DNA from: Euglena gracilis
Taxonomy: Eukaryota; Euglenida; Euglenophyceae; Euglenales
DNA length: 64,000 bases
Reading direction: 5' to 3'
Assembly: GCA_039621445.1 (NCBI GenBank)
Contig: CP154954.1
Location: 44,185,847 to 44,249,846 of the forward strand
The translations under genes and the position numbers were made by a program. Shown piece by piece: positions 1-13,252 of the stretch. How positions within the stretch are numbered: the first letter of the stretch is position 1; each line of letters starts with the position of its first letter. The notes under the pieces were generated by a model. The model was not told where the DNA came from. It was given only the letters and a program-made list of their open reading frames with translations, and did no database searches.

Positions 1-89
1 GGGGAATGTTCGTGGGTTGGAGGTTTGTTGCAGCCCATTCAAACAGTGCAGTTGTCTCAGCTGCACCCCTCTGATGCAGGTTTTTTATC

Positions 90-786
90 ATGTCCTGGCG
101 GGAATTGTCTGAACTAATTGATCCAATTTCGGGTTATATTCATCCCACGCGGCCCCGGCGACGTCGGCAGGTGTGTTCACAGCCGAATGTGGTTGTGAAC
201 AGGTCACCCTCCCCAACTTTTACGGAGGCGGAACTAGACTCCGTCAAGCAAAGCAAGCAAAGCGTGCGTGCAGCACGTGCTCCTCGGGCACCTCGGAAAC
301 CAAGGGCTCCGCGAAGCACAAGGAAAAGGGCACTACTCAAGGTTTGGGGATTTATATCATTCATACATTTCAGTTTCTCACGCATTTCAGATGGCGCAAA
401 TTACTGAAATGCACGACTCTGATTGCCCGGAAAGTCCGGATATGCTGCGGCACGGTACGTGTCACCCTGGGGGGGGGGGGGGGGGCCTGTTTTCACGGTT
501 CCCAGGATACGAGCCCTGTGAGGGGGAGGCAGACGAAAGCGCAATACATAACCCCGATGCCCAACCTGTCTGTGATGAAGGTTTGTCACTTTGGGCCGTC
601 CGGGGAATTCTGTTTTTACGTGTTGCCGCAGATGATGCAATTCCCGCACCCGGACCTCCTCCGCCACCAGCTGCAGGGGCAGCTGCTTCGCCGGGTGATG
701 TGTCCTCCTCAGAGGACGACACCGTCTGGTCACAGTGTGACCTCCCACAATGGGCCCCACGCCATTGCGCGCGGCCCAAATATTAA
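90..786 (+). CDS. Complete four-exon gene, unknown function (181 aa)
   Basis: Exons 90-341, 391-454, 506-580 and 632-786 join in frame through three GT-AG introns (donors gtttgg, gtacgt, gtttgt; acceptors ttcag, cccag, ccgcag) into 181 codons ending in TAA. The N-terminal 84 residues are basic, with an RPRRRR run and an Arg/Pro/Ala stretch (APRAPRKPRAPR) before TRKR, which could be a nuclear or nucleic-acid-binding tail. The middle is acidic (EPCEGEADES). The C-terminal part has a PPPPP run and an SSSEDD patch. I recognise no domain. The ATG at 90 is the first in frame, and a possible trans-splice acceptor (gtctcag) lies about 30 nt upstream. It is the only resolved gene on the plus strand, and its third codon positions are much less GC-rich than in the minus-strand genes. 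It could also be part of a mobile element. The exon structure is fairly sure; the function is unknown. Confidence 0.68.
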
Positions 787-845
787 CAGCCCAGCACACT
801 TTTTCCAAACAAGATTTGCGCTTTGCCAGTCCGTGCGCTTCAGGT

Positions 846-1160
846 CCTGGGTCGGTTACCCCCCGGAGGGGATTTTGTTATTGGAGGGCGGGGGGGGGTG
901 CGGGGGGGGGCGGCAGTCCCCCCCGCTAGACGACCAAGGGCGCCGAAGGCGCCTTAGGACTGTTTGTTTACGGTGCGCGTGGCATTACATGCGCGCCTGG
1001 CCCTGGGTCGGTTACCCCCCGGAAGGGATTTTGTTATTGGAGGGCGGGGGGGGGGGGCGGGGGGGGGCGGCAGCCCCCCCCCGCTAGACGACCAAGGGCG
1101 CCGAAGGCGCCTTAGGACTGTTTGTTTACGGTGCGCGTGGCATTGCATGCGCCCCTGGCC
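846..1160. repeat. Tandem duplication, unit about 156-158 bp
   Basis: Two nearly identical units start with cctgggtcggttacccccc at 846 and 1002, and the start of a third follows at 1160. Each unit holds two G-runs, a ggcgccgaaggcgcc hairpin and the phrase tttgtttacggtgcgcgtgg. It lies just 3' of the gene at 90-786 and may include its 3' flank. Confidence 0.85.
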
Positions 1161-1448
1161 CTGGGTCAGTTCAGCCCTGGATAGTGTGCTGCGTCCCTGC
1201 GGCCGCTGTTTCCGTTTCGCTGTTTTCGTTTCCGTTTCTCCCTTTCCAGAGTTTACACTCTCGATACAGCAGCGGTTGTTTGCCTCTGCATCCTGGTCGC
1301 TGCCTGTGCATGCGCGCCCACACACACAGCTCTGCTGGCGGCCCAGAATGGCAGTTTCTTTTGCCCGACAGTAACATTTTGCATTTCATCCCAATGGGGG
1401 GGGGGGCTTAAAAATTTTCGGAAGGGGGGGGGGGGGTCGAATTATTGG

Positions 1449-1548
1449 TGGTCGCTAGCGACCGGTCGCTCCGACCACCAATGGTCGGTCGACCATGACC
1501 AACGGTCGCTAGCGACCGGTCGCTAGCGACCGGTCGCTAGCGACCACC
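1449..1548. repeat. Tandem array of the palindrome GGTCGCTAGCGACC
   Basis: Four copies or part-copies of a perfect 14-bp palindrome follow one another, interrupted by ccgaccaccaatggtcgg. Related palindromic tracts with ggtcggNcgacc, actagt and gctagc cores recur at about 2878-2962, 3222-3305 and 3978-4080. Confidence 0.8.
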
Positions 1549-2309
1549 AAAAGTCCCATGGCCAATTTCCCGCAATGAGCCGTCGGTCCCGGCCAAAGGG
1601 CCGGCCTTCGGCCGGCCAGGGGGGGGTCTTATATGGGGGGGTCTTATATGGGGGGGGCATGGTACCTTTTCGGCGCGAAGCGCCGAAATTTTTTGAAAAT
1701 TGCCTTTAACGTGCCCGATTTTGGGGGGGGGGTCCCCGGACCCAAATGTTCAATTAAGGGGGGGGGGGGTGAAATAAGGGGGGGAGTGGTAACGTGTTTG
1801 TTATCCACAAGAAATTTGCAGAACCACAAAACGGTCACAATTACCTCAATTTTTATCAACAAAAAGCAAAGGTTTTTACCACGTGCCACCCGCAGGGTAG
1901 CGAAACGGTGGCCATTTTTCTGTATAGAAAGGTGAAATGGTCACATGAAAATCTTTTTAAGATTGGACCCCTGTGGAGCGTGGGTGCGCTGGACTTGGGG
2001 ATGGGTCGTGTGTGCAGGATTTTCCTCCATTTTTTAAAAAAGTTATCCCAACCCCAAAGACCAATGTGGGCTGGGACAAGGGAGCTAAAATGTTAAATTT
2101 CAGTGCTGCCCGAAGGGCAGCTAGACGGTAATGGTTTTCCTTCCAAAAAAATGTTATCCAAAAAAATATATATCAGAAACCTTTTCACTAATAAATTTGG
2201 ACAAAACTTTGGTTCACAAGTAGAACACATTTTTGTGGAGTGAAAAAAAATTTTTCTTCCCAAAATCTCGGGGGGGGCAGCCGCCCCCCCCGACCCCCCC
2301 TTGTGGCAC

Positions 2310-3880
2310 CCCTGCCCTTGTGTGTGCAAGGCAAGGATGGCTGAGTCGCGCTCCGTAATGAATTTAATCTTATGTGTGCAAGGCAAGGATGGCCAAAACG
2401 CGCCCCCCAACAAACTCCCTTTGTGCTAACTTCGGCCTACGGCCTCCTCCGGGGGGGGGGGGGCGGCCGCCCCCCCGGACCCCCCCCCCCGCATAACAAA
2501 ATCCCCTTGCGTGTGCAAGGCAATCCGTAATGAATGTAGTCTGATGTGTGCAAGGTAAAGACAAAAGTCGCTATGGCTATGGTTTCACAGAACAGGCGCA
2601 AAGAGAAGATATTACTCATTTTTTTTTGCAAATTGACCCCCGAATGGAGGGTTTGGAAGGCATTGGGGTGGGTTTTGAGTCATTTTCCTGCAAATTTGAA
2701 TGAATTTTTTTTGAGGGGGGGGGCTTAAAAACTTTTTTGAAGGGGGGGGTGGAGGGGTCCTGGGTGGGCAACTTTTTGGCAGAAATTTTGCAGCACCAGT
2801 TCAGGTTATTTTGAAGTGGGTACCACCCCCGGTGGGTCCTGGGGGGGCCCCGAGCGAGAAATTGGTGATGGACTTTTTGGTGGTCGGTACCTACTAGTCT
2901 ACCGACTAGTCGCTAGCGACCATTGGTGGTCGGGCCGACTAGTCAGCCCGACCACCAATTTTAAGTCCCCTAGCGCCCCCCCAGGACCCTCCAAATGACC
3001 CCCCCAGCACCCCCCCCCCCAAGACCCCACAGGACCTCCCCCCCAGGACCCCCCCCCCCCCAGGACCGCCACAGGACAGGGTCCTGGGGGGGGGGGACTG
3101 CCCATAAATGCATTTCCGGGTGATTTTGGCCCACCACAGACCATTTTTATGCCCACCGACCAGCCACCGACCGGGGGGGGGGGGCTTAAAAGTTCAAAAG
3201 GGGGGGGGGGGGTATTGCGGAAAAATGGTTGTCGGCCCGACCTGGTCGGGCCGACCACCACAGGTCGGTCGACCACCACCACAGGTCGGGCCGACCACGA
3301 TGGCGACCACCGGAAATCCGCACGGAGCCAGGGTTAGCCCAAACCATACTTAATACTTCGAATCCTACTGAGCTCAAAAATTGCCAAAAAATGGTCAAAA
3401 ACATGAGAAAAAATGCAAAAAAATGCAACTTTATGACTTTTTTCATTTTTTTGTGAGGAAATTCTTGGCAGAAATGACCGAAAGATTGCCAAAAATGATT
3501 GAAAATATGCATTCAAAACTTTTTTCTGAGCAAAACCTTGTTGGCGCTTTTTTGTTTTTTTGAAAAACATTGTTAAAATTGAAGAAAAAAAAAACGGAAA
3601 AAAAACAAAAAAAAATGGCGTCCAAAAAAAACAAGTTGCCAACTATGCTTGCGGCTCCTACGGCGTGCGTAGCCCCCCCGCCCCCCGCCCAAAATATCAA
3701 AATCCCCCTCATATGTGCAAGGCAAAATGGCCAAAACGCGCCCCCTAACAAAATTAGTTGGCCTACGGCCTCCTCCGTGGGGAGGGCTGCCCCCTGGACC
3801 CGCCCAAAATGACAAAATCCCCTTGTGTGTGCCAGGCAAGGATGGCCAAAACGCGCACCTTAATGAACTTAGTTGGCCTT
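2310..3880. repeat. Dispersed repeat with the core gtgtgcaaggcaaggatggc
   Basis: Diverged copies of the phrase tgtgcaaggcaaggatggccaaaacgcgcc occur at about 2320-2420, 2505-2552, 3712-3770 and 3822-3870. Some are followed by ttggcctacggcctcctcc and a C-rich or G-rich run. Sequence between the copies is unrelated, so this is a scattered family rather than a satellite. No coding sense was found. Confidence 0.7.
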
Positions 3881-4933
3881 CAAACTTTGGTGCTTGGTAA
3901 GCAAAATAGCCCCTCTCCACAGGGTTGGGCCAAGGGTTTGTATGCTTCTGAAATGGAAAACCACGGAGGTCGTTTCTACTGACCACATGGTCGGCCTAAC
4001 CTACAGTCAAAAGTCCTTTGAAAAAAAGGGGGGGTAATGCGGTTATTCTTATCGACCTCCAGAGGTCAGGCCGACCATGGGTAGTACAATGAAATTTGCC
4101 ATCTGGGGACTATTGGGTTGGGTGTTGTTAAAAGTACTGTGAAGCGTGGAGAAATCTCATGGCCACCGCTGGTGAGTCATGGACAAGATCGGGGGGGGGG
4201 GAGCATTTTTGGCCATTTGACCCCTTTTTGCAAAAAAAATTTTGGTCCTTTGCGCCAAAAATTTGTTTGGTCCAACCCAGCTTCACCAGGCTGCAAAAAC
4301 TGTATCACCACTGAGAAAGAAAATGTCCATTTTCTTTCTGTCCTCCCAGGAGTTACGGCCACACGGCAGGCACAGGATATTTTTTTTAAACTTTCATGGG
4401 CGGCGCCTTTCCTTTTGTGCTCCCATTGTCCCCCCCCACTCGTCATTCGTTAAAGGGAATTTAAGAAGCTGGATCATGCGTTGCTTTGTTCAGCCAGTGG
4501 TGTTAATTCAGTTGAGCTTTAGTTTTAGTTTAGTTTTATTTGCTATTGGCAATTGAGATTGAAAAAGAAGCCCATTCCTCCAAAATGTAGTCCCTGTGGT
4601 GACGCCCGCGATTCCGAATTAGGGTCTCCACCCGTTTGTGGATGGAGCAATCTGGTTGTGAGGCCGAGAAGGCAAAGTATTTCTCTTTCCTCCCCCTAAT
4701 ATTTAATTAATTTTTTTTAGGTTTCCAGGAGTTTTTGTTCGCCATAAGGGACACAAGGAAGCCGCAGCTGTCACGTCGTTGACTAAGAAATTCGAAAATC
4801 TTAGGCGGCCAGCCAAAGTTGAATCTGAGCTGGATTCCCCGAATCCAAGGACAGGTGTTGCATCTTTCCAGATTCGTTGAACCAAACATTCAAAAACAAA
4901 CCAAACAACAGAGTTGCAGTAAGATGTTAACAA

Positions 4934-5535
4934 CAAGATGAAGTTTGACATGGTGGATCAGACTTTGGGAAAGAAGAGCAAGGATAAGAGCTCAGAGGGA
5001 TGCTTTCTGTCAACATTTTTTCAACGCTCGCCAGGACAACACTGCCCTTGACCCCGTTCGATATAAAGTTGTGCAAGAATTGGCAGCAGCAAGAGAAGTG
5101 TCCCTATGGTCCACGGTGCTTATTTGCACATGGCACCCGAAGAAACGTTAACAGCAGTGCGATTTACATCAACAGCTCGTGTGGCCCAGGTTTTTTGTTT
5201 TCAATAATCTTCATTTTTCATTTTATTCCTGAAGGCCCCAGTTTGCAATGGCCCCCAGATGAGTGTTAACAACACCCAGATCGAAGTTGTTGCAGTTGAC
5301 ATGGTGGATGGTGGAAAATCAGACTTTGGGAAATTGAGGAGATCGAAGCGAAAGAAGAGCAAGGATAAGAATCAATATTGGCTGCTTTCTGTCAACATTT
5401 TTTTCAACGCTCGCATACCAGGACAACACTGCCCTTGACCCGTTCGATATAAGACAAAGTTGTGCAAGAATTGCAGCACAGAAGTCCCTATGGTCCACGG
5501 TGCTTATTTGCACATGGCACCAAAGAAATGCGAAC
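4934..5535 (+). pseudogene. Two tandem, decayed copies of a CCCH zinc-finger segment
   Basis: Two copies (about 4934-5165 and 5268-5535) share the order gacatggtggat, agactttggga, aagaagagcaaggataag, tgctttctgtcaacatttt, caggacaacactgccc, tatggtccacggtgcttattt. In the first, 5072-5131 encodes a perfect C-x8-C-x5-C-x3-H finger of tristetraprolin type (KLCKNWQQQEKCPYGPRC, then FAH). The usual RYKTKLC lead-in is broken there by a 5-nt deletion. The second copy keeps the RYKTKLC codons but has lost bases inside the finger. Upstream, both carry a basic KKSKDK patch but reach stops. CCCH proteins of this family bind AU-rich RNA. No intact reading frame joins the parts, so I call both copies pseudogene or exon remnants; unrecognised introns could change that. 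Confidence 0.6.
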
Positions 5536-8500
5536 TTATTCCTTTACAGCAGTGATTAATACCTGAAATTTCTGTGTTTTTTTTGTGGGGCTCCCTCTTA
5601 CACTCAAACTTTGCAGGTCTCCTGAGCGCCAGTTTTTGCACTGGGGACTTCCCCAACTTCATGCCAGTCCCATTGACAACGAAAAATCAGTGCAACCCAA
5701 TAAAAATTGAATAAAAACTTCCTGATGATGATAACCAACCCAAACAAAAATTCAAACCTCCTATAATATTCAATATCATCTGCAAACATTCAAATTCAAG
5801 CACATAACATCCTTTTCTCCTGTCTTCCTATTTTTTGGTTTAAGCAGTCTCTATCAAGCTGACATGTTCTTGAAATGACCAAAAATGGTTTTTTTTGCTT
5901 CTATCAAGGCTTGGTGGGAATTTTTTGTGGACCTCAGTCCAGCAATTTAAACTCCTACCAGTTGAAAATTTCAAAATATCACAACCATGTTAATAACGTT
6001 GTTTATGACGTCCAGAGTTTTGTTCTGATTTCTGATTTGATAATTCTGAAACCCAAAGAAATCCCATGTCAAAAACTTGGTTGAATGGGGAATGAGTTCA
6101 GGCAGAATTCCCACACAGGAATTGCTGCAGGCAGTCAAATTGATCGAATTTTGCAAGGCATAAGCATTTGAATAAATCTTAAAAAGCAAGGTTCCAAGCA
6201 TCATCTTGCCAGAGGCCTCCTCCTCCATCCATTCTGGGTCCCCTTCATTACCAGGCTGAACCGGTCTTTCTAATGATTCCAAGGATAAACCCTCCCCTCC
6301 AGCCCTGTTCAGAAATGACCAAAAATGGTTTTGGGGCTCTTGAGGGGTTTGTCAGCTGCTCATTTTGCAACGCCAATGCAGGTCATTTTTTTTGGGCAAC
6401 TGTCCCCAGCTCAGGTGCAGCCAGTACAACCCCCAAGGTCTTCAAAGAGATCCAACCAATGTTTTTTTTTGAACCGAACTCACCAAGGCTTTTTTGTGCA
6501 AGGCCAATTTTTTCCCCAATTTTGCTGCAGTCGGAAAGTGTGGCCTTTTTCCTGCATTTCCTATGTCAAAGGGTATTTGAACATCTGGAGGGTTCATGTT
6601 GGGGGTTGTTCCTGGTTTGAAGTGGATGTGCTCCTGCACAAGTTGCCGTCACCAAAAGTGGCATTCAGCCTGTCCAGGACCCTTACTTTTTTGGTCACCG
6701 CGCATATCCTCAACCTCAAACACGGCTGAATGAGAACCCCCAACGTTGGTGGTGGGTGGATCCCACCCCTTGTACCAATTTTCAGGTGAAAGTTTTCTTG
6801 CTGATCGAACCATCTCATACAGCCCTGACCTCAATGCCCAGTGTTTCCACAAATGCCTTATCCTCCTGAGTGCGGTCTCTACTCCCCTCAGTATCCACCA
6901 TATATGGCCCCTGAGATGTACACGATGCCCTTCTACCATTCGGTTCGTTAATTGCCAACTTGACCTTTGTCTAGACCTGTTGTTTGTTGACCTCTTCACC
7001 TGACTTGTAAATTGCGAACCTCGGAAGCCTTCATGCAACAGCATCAGTGGAAAAGGTCTCCTCACCCTCAACTGCTCAGGTTGGTTGGCCATCACCCAGT
7101 GGACCACAACCTCCTTGTCAATAATTCCCACCTTGCTCCTACTCCCCAACCAAGAAGGAATTTATTTATTTGTGCCATTGTCCAAAAAGAAGTTGGTCAC
7201 CTGGAGGAGGGTTTGGGTGAGTCTGGGGAGGGGTTGGTTTCCACTGTTTTTGGGGACCAAAGTTTTTTGTCCCCCTAAATTGACCCCCCAATATCCTGCC
7301 CCATGATATCCGGTTTGCTTCAGTACCCCCCCCCCCAGCAGCTACCCCCCGCGGGGGGGGGGGGGTCTGCTAGCAGGGCTAGCTAGTGGAAAAAAATTTT
7401 CCAGTGACCGGCGCGAAGCGCCGAAAATTTTTTTTGGGACCCCCAAAAATGGCCAAAAATGCCCGTTTTTGGCCATTTTTGGGAATTTTTGGAACAAAAT
7501 CAGCCAAAAACCTATTAAAAACCTCATTTTTCCTCCGGCGCGCAGCGCCGGAGGAAAATTTTTTTTCCAGTCCGGGGGACCCCCGGACCCCCCCCCCCCC
7601 CAGGGGGGAAGAGGGGGGTCTAGCTAGTCCACTTTTTCCAGTGTCTAGCCGATTGGCTAGCCAGTACCCCCCCCCCCCCCGGGGGCCTTAAGCAAAAGCC
7701 TGATCCCCACCTAAACCCCCCCCAAATAATAAACCCTGGACACCCAAAGTCGGGGTCCGGGGGGGTTTATTATTTGGGCAAAAATTTGAGAGTCAAATTT
7801 CGACCAGAAAACCCCTCCACAGGCTCCAATGGTCACTTTTTTGGCATTTTTGGGCTTTCCTGAAAATTGGGTGCTTTTTTTTGGCATATTTTCTGCGCCA
7901 ATTTGATCCATTTTTTGTGATTTTTAGTTGAGAAATTGGCCCCGCGAAAAGAATCCTGACCCTCCAAATCGAGAACCGACCAGGTCAGCCGGGGGGGGGG
8001 ATTCTTTATTCTTTTGGAACTGTACAAACATGGCTCAAAAAAAGCCGAAAATGGGGCAATTTTTGAACAATTTCAGAAAAATAATGGATTTCACCATCTT
8101 GGGCCAATTTGTCATTTTTTTGCATGATTGGACCCCCACCAAATCACAACCAATGGTCAAATTTGTCATTTTTCATGATTGACCCCCCAATCTTCAGACC
8201 TCCTCCCCCTGATTGCCTGACCCCCTTCCTGAAACCCCTCCAATTTTTTTCTAAAAAAGGGGCCATTTGGAGGGGGTTTCTGAAATCAAAGATGAAAGGG
8301 AGCTTGGTTGTTTCCTTGGATGGGATTAATGAACAGTCGCTCTGCATTGTGCAGTGCAAATTCCGCTTGGGCACAGGAGCACAAAGAATAACTCGTTTTG
8401 TCGCATCCCGAAGCTGGCTTCGTGCCTAGTGCTCATCAGCACTCCAGTGGGCATGAACTTCGCAGCTCTGGTCAATGTGGGACAACTTGAATCTCATTCA

Positions 8501-11030
8501 ATTCAACTCCAACCCCGGGAGGTTTTAGAGTTGATTTGGCTGCGGTGGACACACTGTTTTCTGCATCCAAGAATGATAATGAATTTGACCCCATTCGGCC
8601 TTTAGTTTTGTCCCCTGCTTTCTCACGTTGTCCCACTTCTCTGTTTTCACAACCCTCATGGCCAGCGTGTCCACATGGATTGCACTCTGTGAGCAGATTT
8701 TGGGTTTGTATTTTGAGCCTGTCTTGCGTTCAAATGTGCAATTGCAACCAGGGTACAGGCAAAAGGATTTTTCTTGGGGAAGGGACCTTATTCACTTGAC
8801 ACCTGTGTGACCCCCTCCCCCAATGGTGCACCCCAGGGGGGTGCACCATTGCTGAACCTTTCTTCATCCCAAAATACAAAACAAAAAATTGGCCAAAAAC
8901 CTTCGTCTGCCAACCTACTTTGGCCCATATTTTCACCTCTGAATGCAAAAAAAATACAATACATCCAATTGGGCAGCTGGAAAAGAATTAAAACTCATGG
9001 GGTGGGGTTGGGAGGAAGGTTGGCTGGATCCCGGAAGGCTGGCTGGATCCCTCCCTCCCTGACACCCGGGGCGTGGGGGGGCAGTTTTTCCCAGGCCCAA
9101 ACCCACCCACCACAATTTTTTGAAAACCCACTGACCACCCACAACCCCAAAATCCAGCCAAAATCGGCCAAAAAACGCAGAAAAAATTTTCCGGTCCGGC
9201 CTTTGGCCGACCAAAAACTGATACAGTTAAAATGTTTTTTTTGTGTGCAATTAATTCATTGGGAAGTTGAAAAAAATGATGATTTTCCCCCCTCTATGTT
9301 TTTTTTCCTTGCCCTTTTCTTCTGCCAATTGTTTTTATTATTATTATTATTATTCCACTTTTTTTTTAATAAAAAAAGCACCAGACCCAGGAGCGCACCA
9401 AACTCCAGGGGAAAAGGGAAAGTGAAAGATTCCTCCCTGCTGTGCAGAGTGTCGGCGAAAGTCTTTTCGGCAAGGACGGACTTCTTTTTTTGCTGCGCAC
9501 AGTGCGAAACCACTGGGGGCCAGCCAACTTGAGAGAAAGGCAAAAAAAAAGCGGTCTAAATCACAAGCGGCCCGCGCCGCCCATGCCCACCCCGCGTCAA
9601 TTTCCGTCTCGTCTCTTCTTCTTGAGGTGGCGCTCCCCCTCTTTTCGGCAAAGTCGTGGTTTCCCGCCAAGCCACAGACCAGCAGGAAGTATGCAACAGG
9701 CAATTGCGCTGCGCCTCTTCTTCTGCCGCTCCCGCCAGATCCCCGGAGAGGCTGCCGCTTTTTTCTGTCATGTCCCTTTTCATAGGCACCATCGGCCGAC
9801 CCTGGCGGAAACGCTGCCACCCTCCGCCGCACTTCAGGATGGTGCCGCCTTTCTTCCGCTTCCGCCTCAAAGATTTTTTGTCCCGTCGGGTGCATTTGGC
9901 TGCTTTTTTGTCCCTCGAATATGGGGTCCCGAAATAAAACGCGTAAAAGCCCCCCCATCGTCACCAATTTCCCAGTAGGGCCCCAGTTTCTGCGATGCCT
10001 CTTGCTTTTGATGTGCTTCTGTCCATTCTGTGCAGTTCTTTTCCATGTTTTGAGTTGATGGAGTTCACTGTTCCGATCCTGCAGTTGCTGAATTTTTCTT
10101 TAAAAAAATGCATTTTTGGTGCTTTTTTCGGTTGAGGAATTTCGCCCAAACAACCCTCCCAAATAATGAATCCCTTGAATCCCGACGTCGAATGTCCAAA
10201 CAACATACCAGCACAGTAGTTTGGGGGGTAAGTCAACTACAGTCGACGTGGCATTTTAATTTAATAAAGAAGCCAACTTAAACTGATTGGGATGTTACAA
10301 TTTCAAACTTACATGTTTTGCCAAGCTCAAGGTGAATCATAGACAAGACCCTGCCCTTTTATTTCGTCCCTGTGCTTGTGGTGGGTGATGACATGGGTGA
10401 TGATATGATGTGGGTGTGGTGGTTGATTGCTTGAAAAAACTGCTCTGCCCCAAAGAAAGGGAAAAAGTAGAACTAATTTTCAAGTGGTTGTCAGGTGGAA
10501 GCATAATTATGGTATTTTATCATGATATGTTTGTCACCTGTTTCTTTTGGCTTTGCGAATTGCAACACAATACAAATGATTTTTTATCGGAAAGTATCCA
10601 TCGTACAAGCTTTGGGTTAAATGCAAAGCCCGGAGCAACTGTTGAGCACTTTGGTGGCCCTTTTTGAGTCCAGCCAAACCAGAAAATTTAGCATGCTGGA
10701 AAAATGCTGCTGCCACCCCTCCCCCCTTTTAGGGGAATCAAACTGATGGTCCAACCAGGTGGCAAAGAATCGAAACCTCAAATATGAAGGAAAAAAAACT
10801 GCCAATTGTGCAACAAGTCAATGTTTTGACCCGAAATTTGCACTGGCCAATCCTTTTCCGAGCCATTTTTGCCCATTTTTTGGGCCATTTTTGTACCCCC
10901 GAAAACCAAAAATCCGCCCTTTGGGGGGCGGGAATATAAACGAAACTCATTGAGTGGGGTCCGATGCCACCAACTGGAAAAGCGCTGCTGGTTGGCCCCC
11001 TTCAAATGCTCTTGAGCTACGCCCTGACAC
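5536..11030. other. Gene-free region
   Basis: There is no gene I can support. Several open frames overlap in opposite directions around 9350-9970, but no splice-consistent model or conserved motif emerges. Other content: A/T-rich tracts, ggcgcgaagcgcc-type hairpins (7411, 7533), C/G homopolymers and short duplications such as gaaatgaccaaaaatggttt at about 5873 and 6313. Confidence 0.5.
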
Positions 11031-11034
11031 TTGC

Positions 11035-11423
11035 GCGCGCACGTACGCACGCGTGCACATGCACACCCACACCCACACAACACACACACACACACACACA
11101 CACACGCCCACACCCACATACGCACACACACACATACAACACACACACACACACACAACACACTGACACACACACAACACACACACACACACACACAACA
11201 CACACACACACACGCACACTCACACACACACGCCCACACCCACACCCACAGCCACCCACCCACCCACCCACACACACACACATACAACACATACACAACA
11301 CACTGACACACACACACAACACACACACACACACACATGCAGGCACGCACGCATGCAGCACGCACGCGCGCACACACACGCATGCACACACACACAACAC
11401 AGACACACACACAGACACACACA

Positions 11424-11479
<56 letters not shown>

Positions 11480-11480
11480 A
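11035..11480. repeat. Imperfect (CA)n microsatellite
   Basis: Roughly 450 bp of CA repeats interrupted by cacaaca, cccaca and cgcac variants, immediately downstream of the last recognised OMA1 exon. Long open frames through it (His/Thr one way, Cys/Val the other) are repeat artefacts. Confidence 0.95.
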
Positions 11481-11548
11481 ACACTCCCTCCACACACATG
11501 TGCACGCGTACAGGGACAAGCGCGCGGACGGAGACAGCACGCACGCAC

Positions 11549-13044
11549 ATGATGCAAAGGGGGGTGGACGCTGGTTGTTCCGGGGGTGGGGGTGACGGGG
11601 GGCCAGGAGGGCCAGGCAGGCAGGCGGCGGGCCAGCCACGCTGGCAGGAAGCCCCACAGCCAGGTGGGGCGGTGCCGGGCGAGAGCGGCCACCTCCTCGG
11701 CCCATGCGGACTGCAGGGCGCTGCGCTCCGTCAGGGCGAGCTGCAGGAGGGCCTGGCGGGCGACGGCGACGCCAGGGCTGAGCGGAGCGCTGTGGGGGGG
11801 GGGGCGCTTCACTTCCACGTTGAGGCGGGGCCCATTCAGACCGAGACCCCGCTGACTCCCGGCCTGGTGCGGCAGAACGGGAGTGCCCGTCGGACACACC
11901 ACCGCTTTTCTTTTCCTTTCTTGTTTCCTTTTCTGGCTTTCGGGGGGGTCGACTAGGACTGGCTGAAAATGCCCCCCCCCCCCCCCCCCCTGCTGGAACT
12001 TGTCTGGAATCTTTTGCAAAAAAAAAGACTTTGATTTTGGGACAAGTGCCAGAGCGGCCGACGGGCGACTGGTTTTTGAAAAATGTCCCACCCATAAAAA
12101 GGTCGAAACATTCGCAAACCTGGAGCACCATTTGCAGACATCAACACCACAAACCCACACGTGGGCACCATCACAGGCTCTGGGTGTGTTCTTGGACGAT
12201 GCGCAACTCCGGTAAATACTGCTCGATGCGATTTCTGTTGCAACGCCTTGGCTCCATCATAATCCCCCCCCCTGACCAAGATTGCCACCAACATGCAAGG
12301 TTGTACGCTCCCCCTAACAACCATCCAAAAATGTCTCCCTCCAATGCCCCTCTTTGACCAATTGATGACCAAAGAAGCAGATTGTAAATTGGAATAACTC
12401 TCCCCAAGGTGCCTTGTAACAAAAAAAAAACCAAAAAAAAAAACAGGAAAGCGCGCCCCTGTTTAACCAATTTTCAAACACATTTTGCCAAGTTCAAGGT
12501 GAATGACGGACAAGACACAGATAAGGAAACAAGAAGAGGAAGAAGAAGACTACTGACGGCATATTCCATCATTGCAGTTGGATATATGATGACCCCATAT
12601 AAACGACACCGCATTTCTTGCCGGTGATTCCCCATCGGTATCCGGCGGGCCTTTGACCAGAACCATCTGGAGTCGTGGGGAGCATCCAGCAGGCACATTT
12701 CAGGAGGGATTTATTATTTGGCTTAGCTGGTGCGAACGGTGCGAATTGCACAACCGTTTTTTTTTGGCGGTTTTGACCACCCCCTAAAACGGCCCAAAAT
12801 TGTCCAGATTCACGAAATTTATTTGGGAGGGGTGTTTGGGCGAAATGCTCGACCTCAAAAAAAAGCACCCAAAATGCAATTTAAATAAATAAAAAATACA
12901 CAACTTCTGTAGTTTTGGCACTTTTGACGTTTTATTTGACGTTGAATTTGCCTCAATTTTGTTGTAGCGATGTGTCCCTTTCAGAGAGGGAAATTGAAGA
13001 TTTTCCACCCTGCTTGATTCCTTCACAGGCATGTGGCAGGGGGA

Positions 13045-13080
<36 letters not shown>

Positions 13081-13219
13081 CATGCATGCATACATGCATG
13101 CATGCATGCATGCATGCATGCATGCATGCATACATGCATACATACATACATACATACATACATACATGCATGCATGCATACATACATACATACATACATA
13201 CATACATACATACATACAT

Positions 13220-13252
<33 letters not shown>

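Larger units (their letters stand above)
1161..4930. other. Gene-free repeat block
   Basis: I see no supportable gene. The block holds many runs of 7-14 G or C, A/T homopolymers and short ggcgcgaagcgcc-type hairpins followed by aaattttt (for example near 1671). It also contains the palindromic and dispersed repeats listed separately. Confidence 0.6.

Noticed and set aside
9350-9978. Overlapping 178-205 codon frames on opposite strands
   Set aside because: Neither frame shows a motif, consistent codon choice or exon borders; the two contradict each other.
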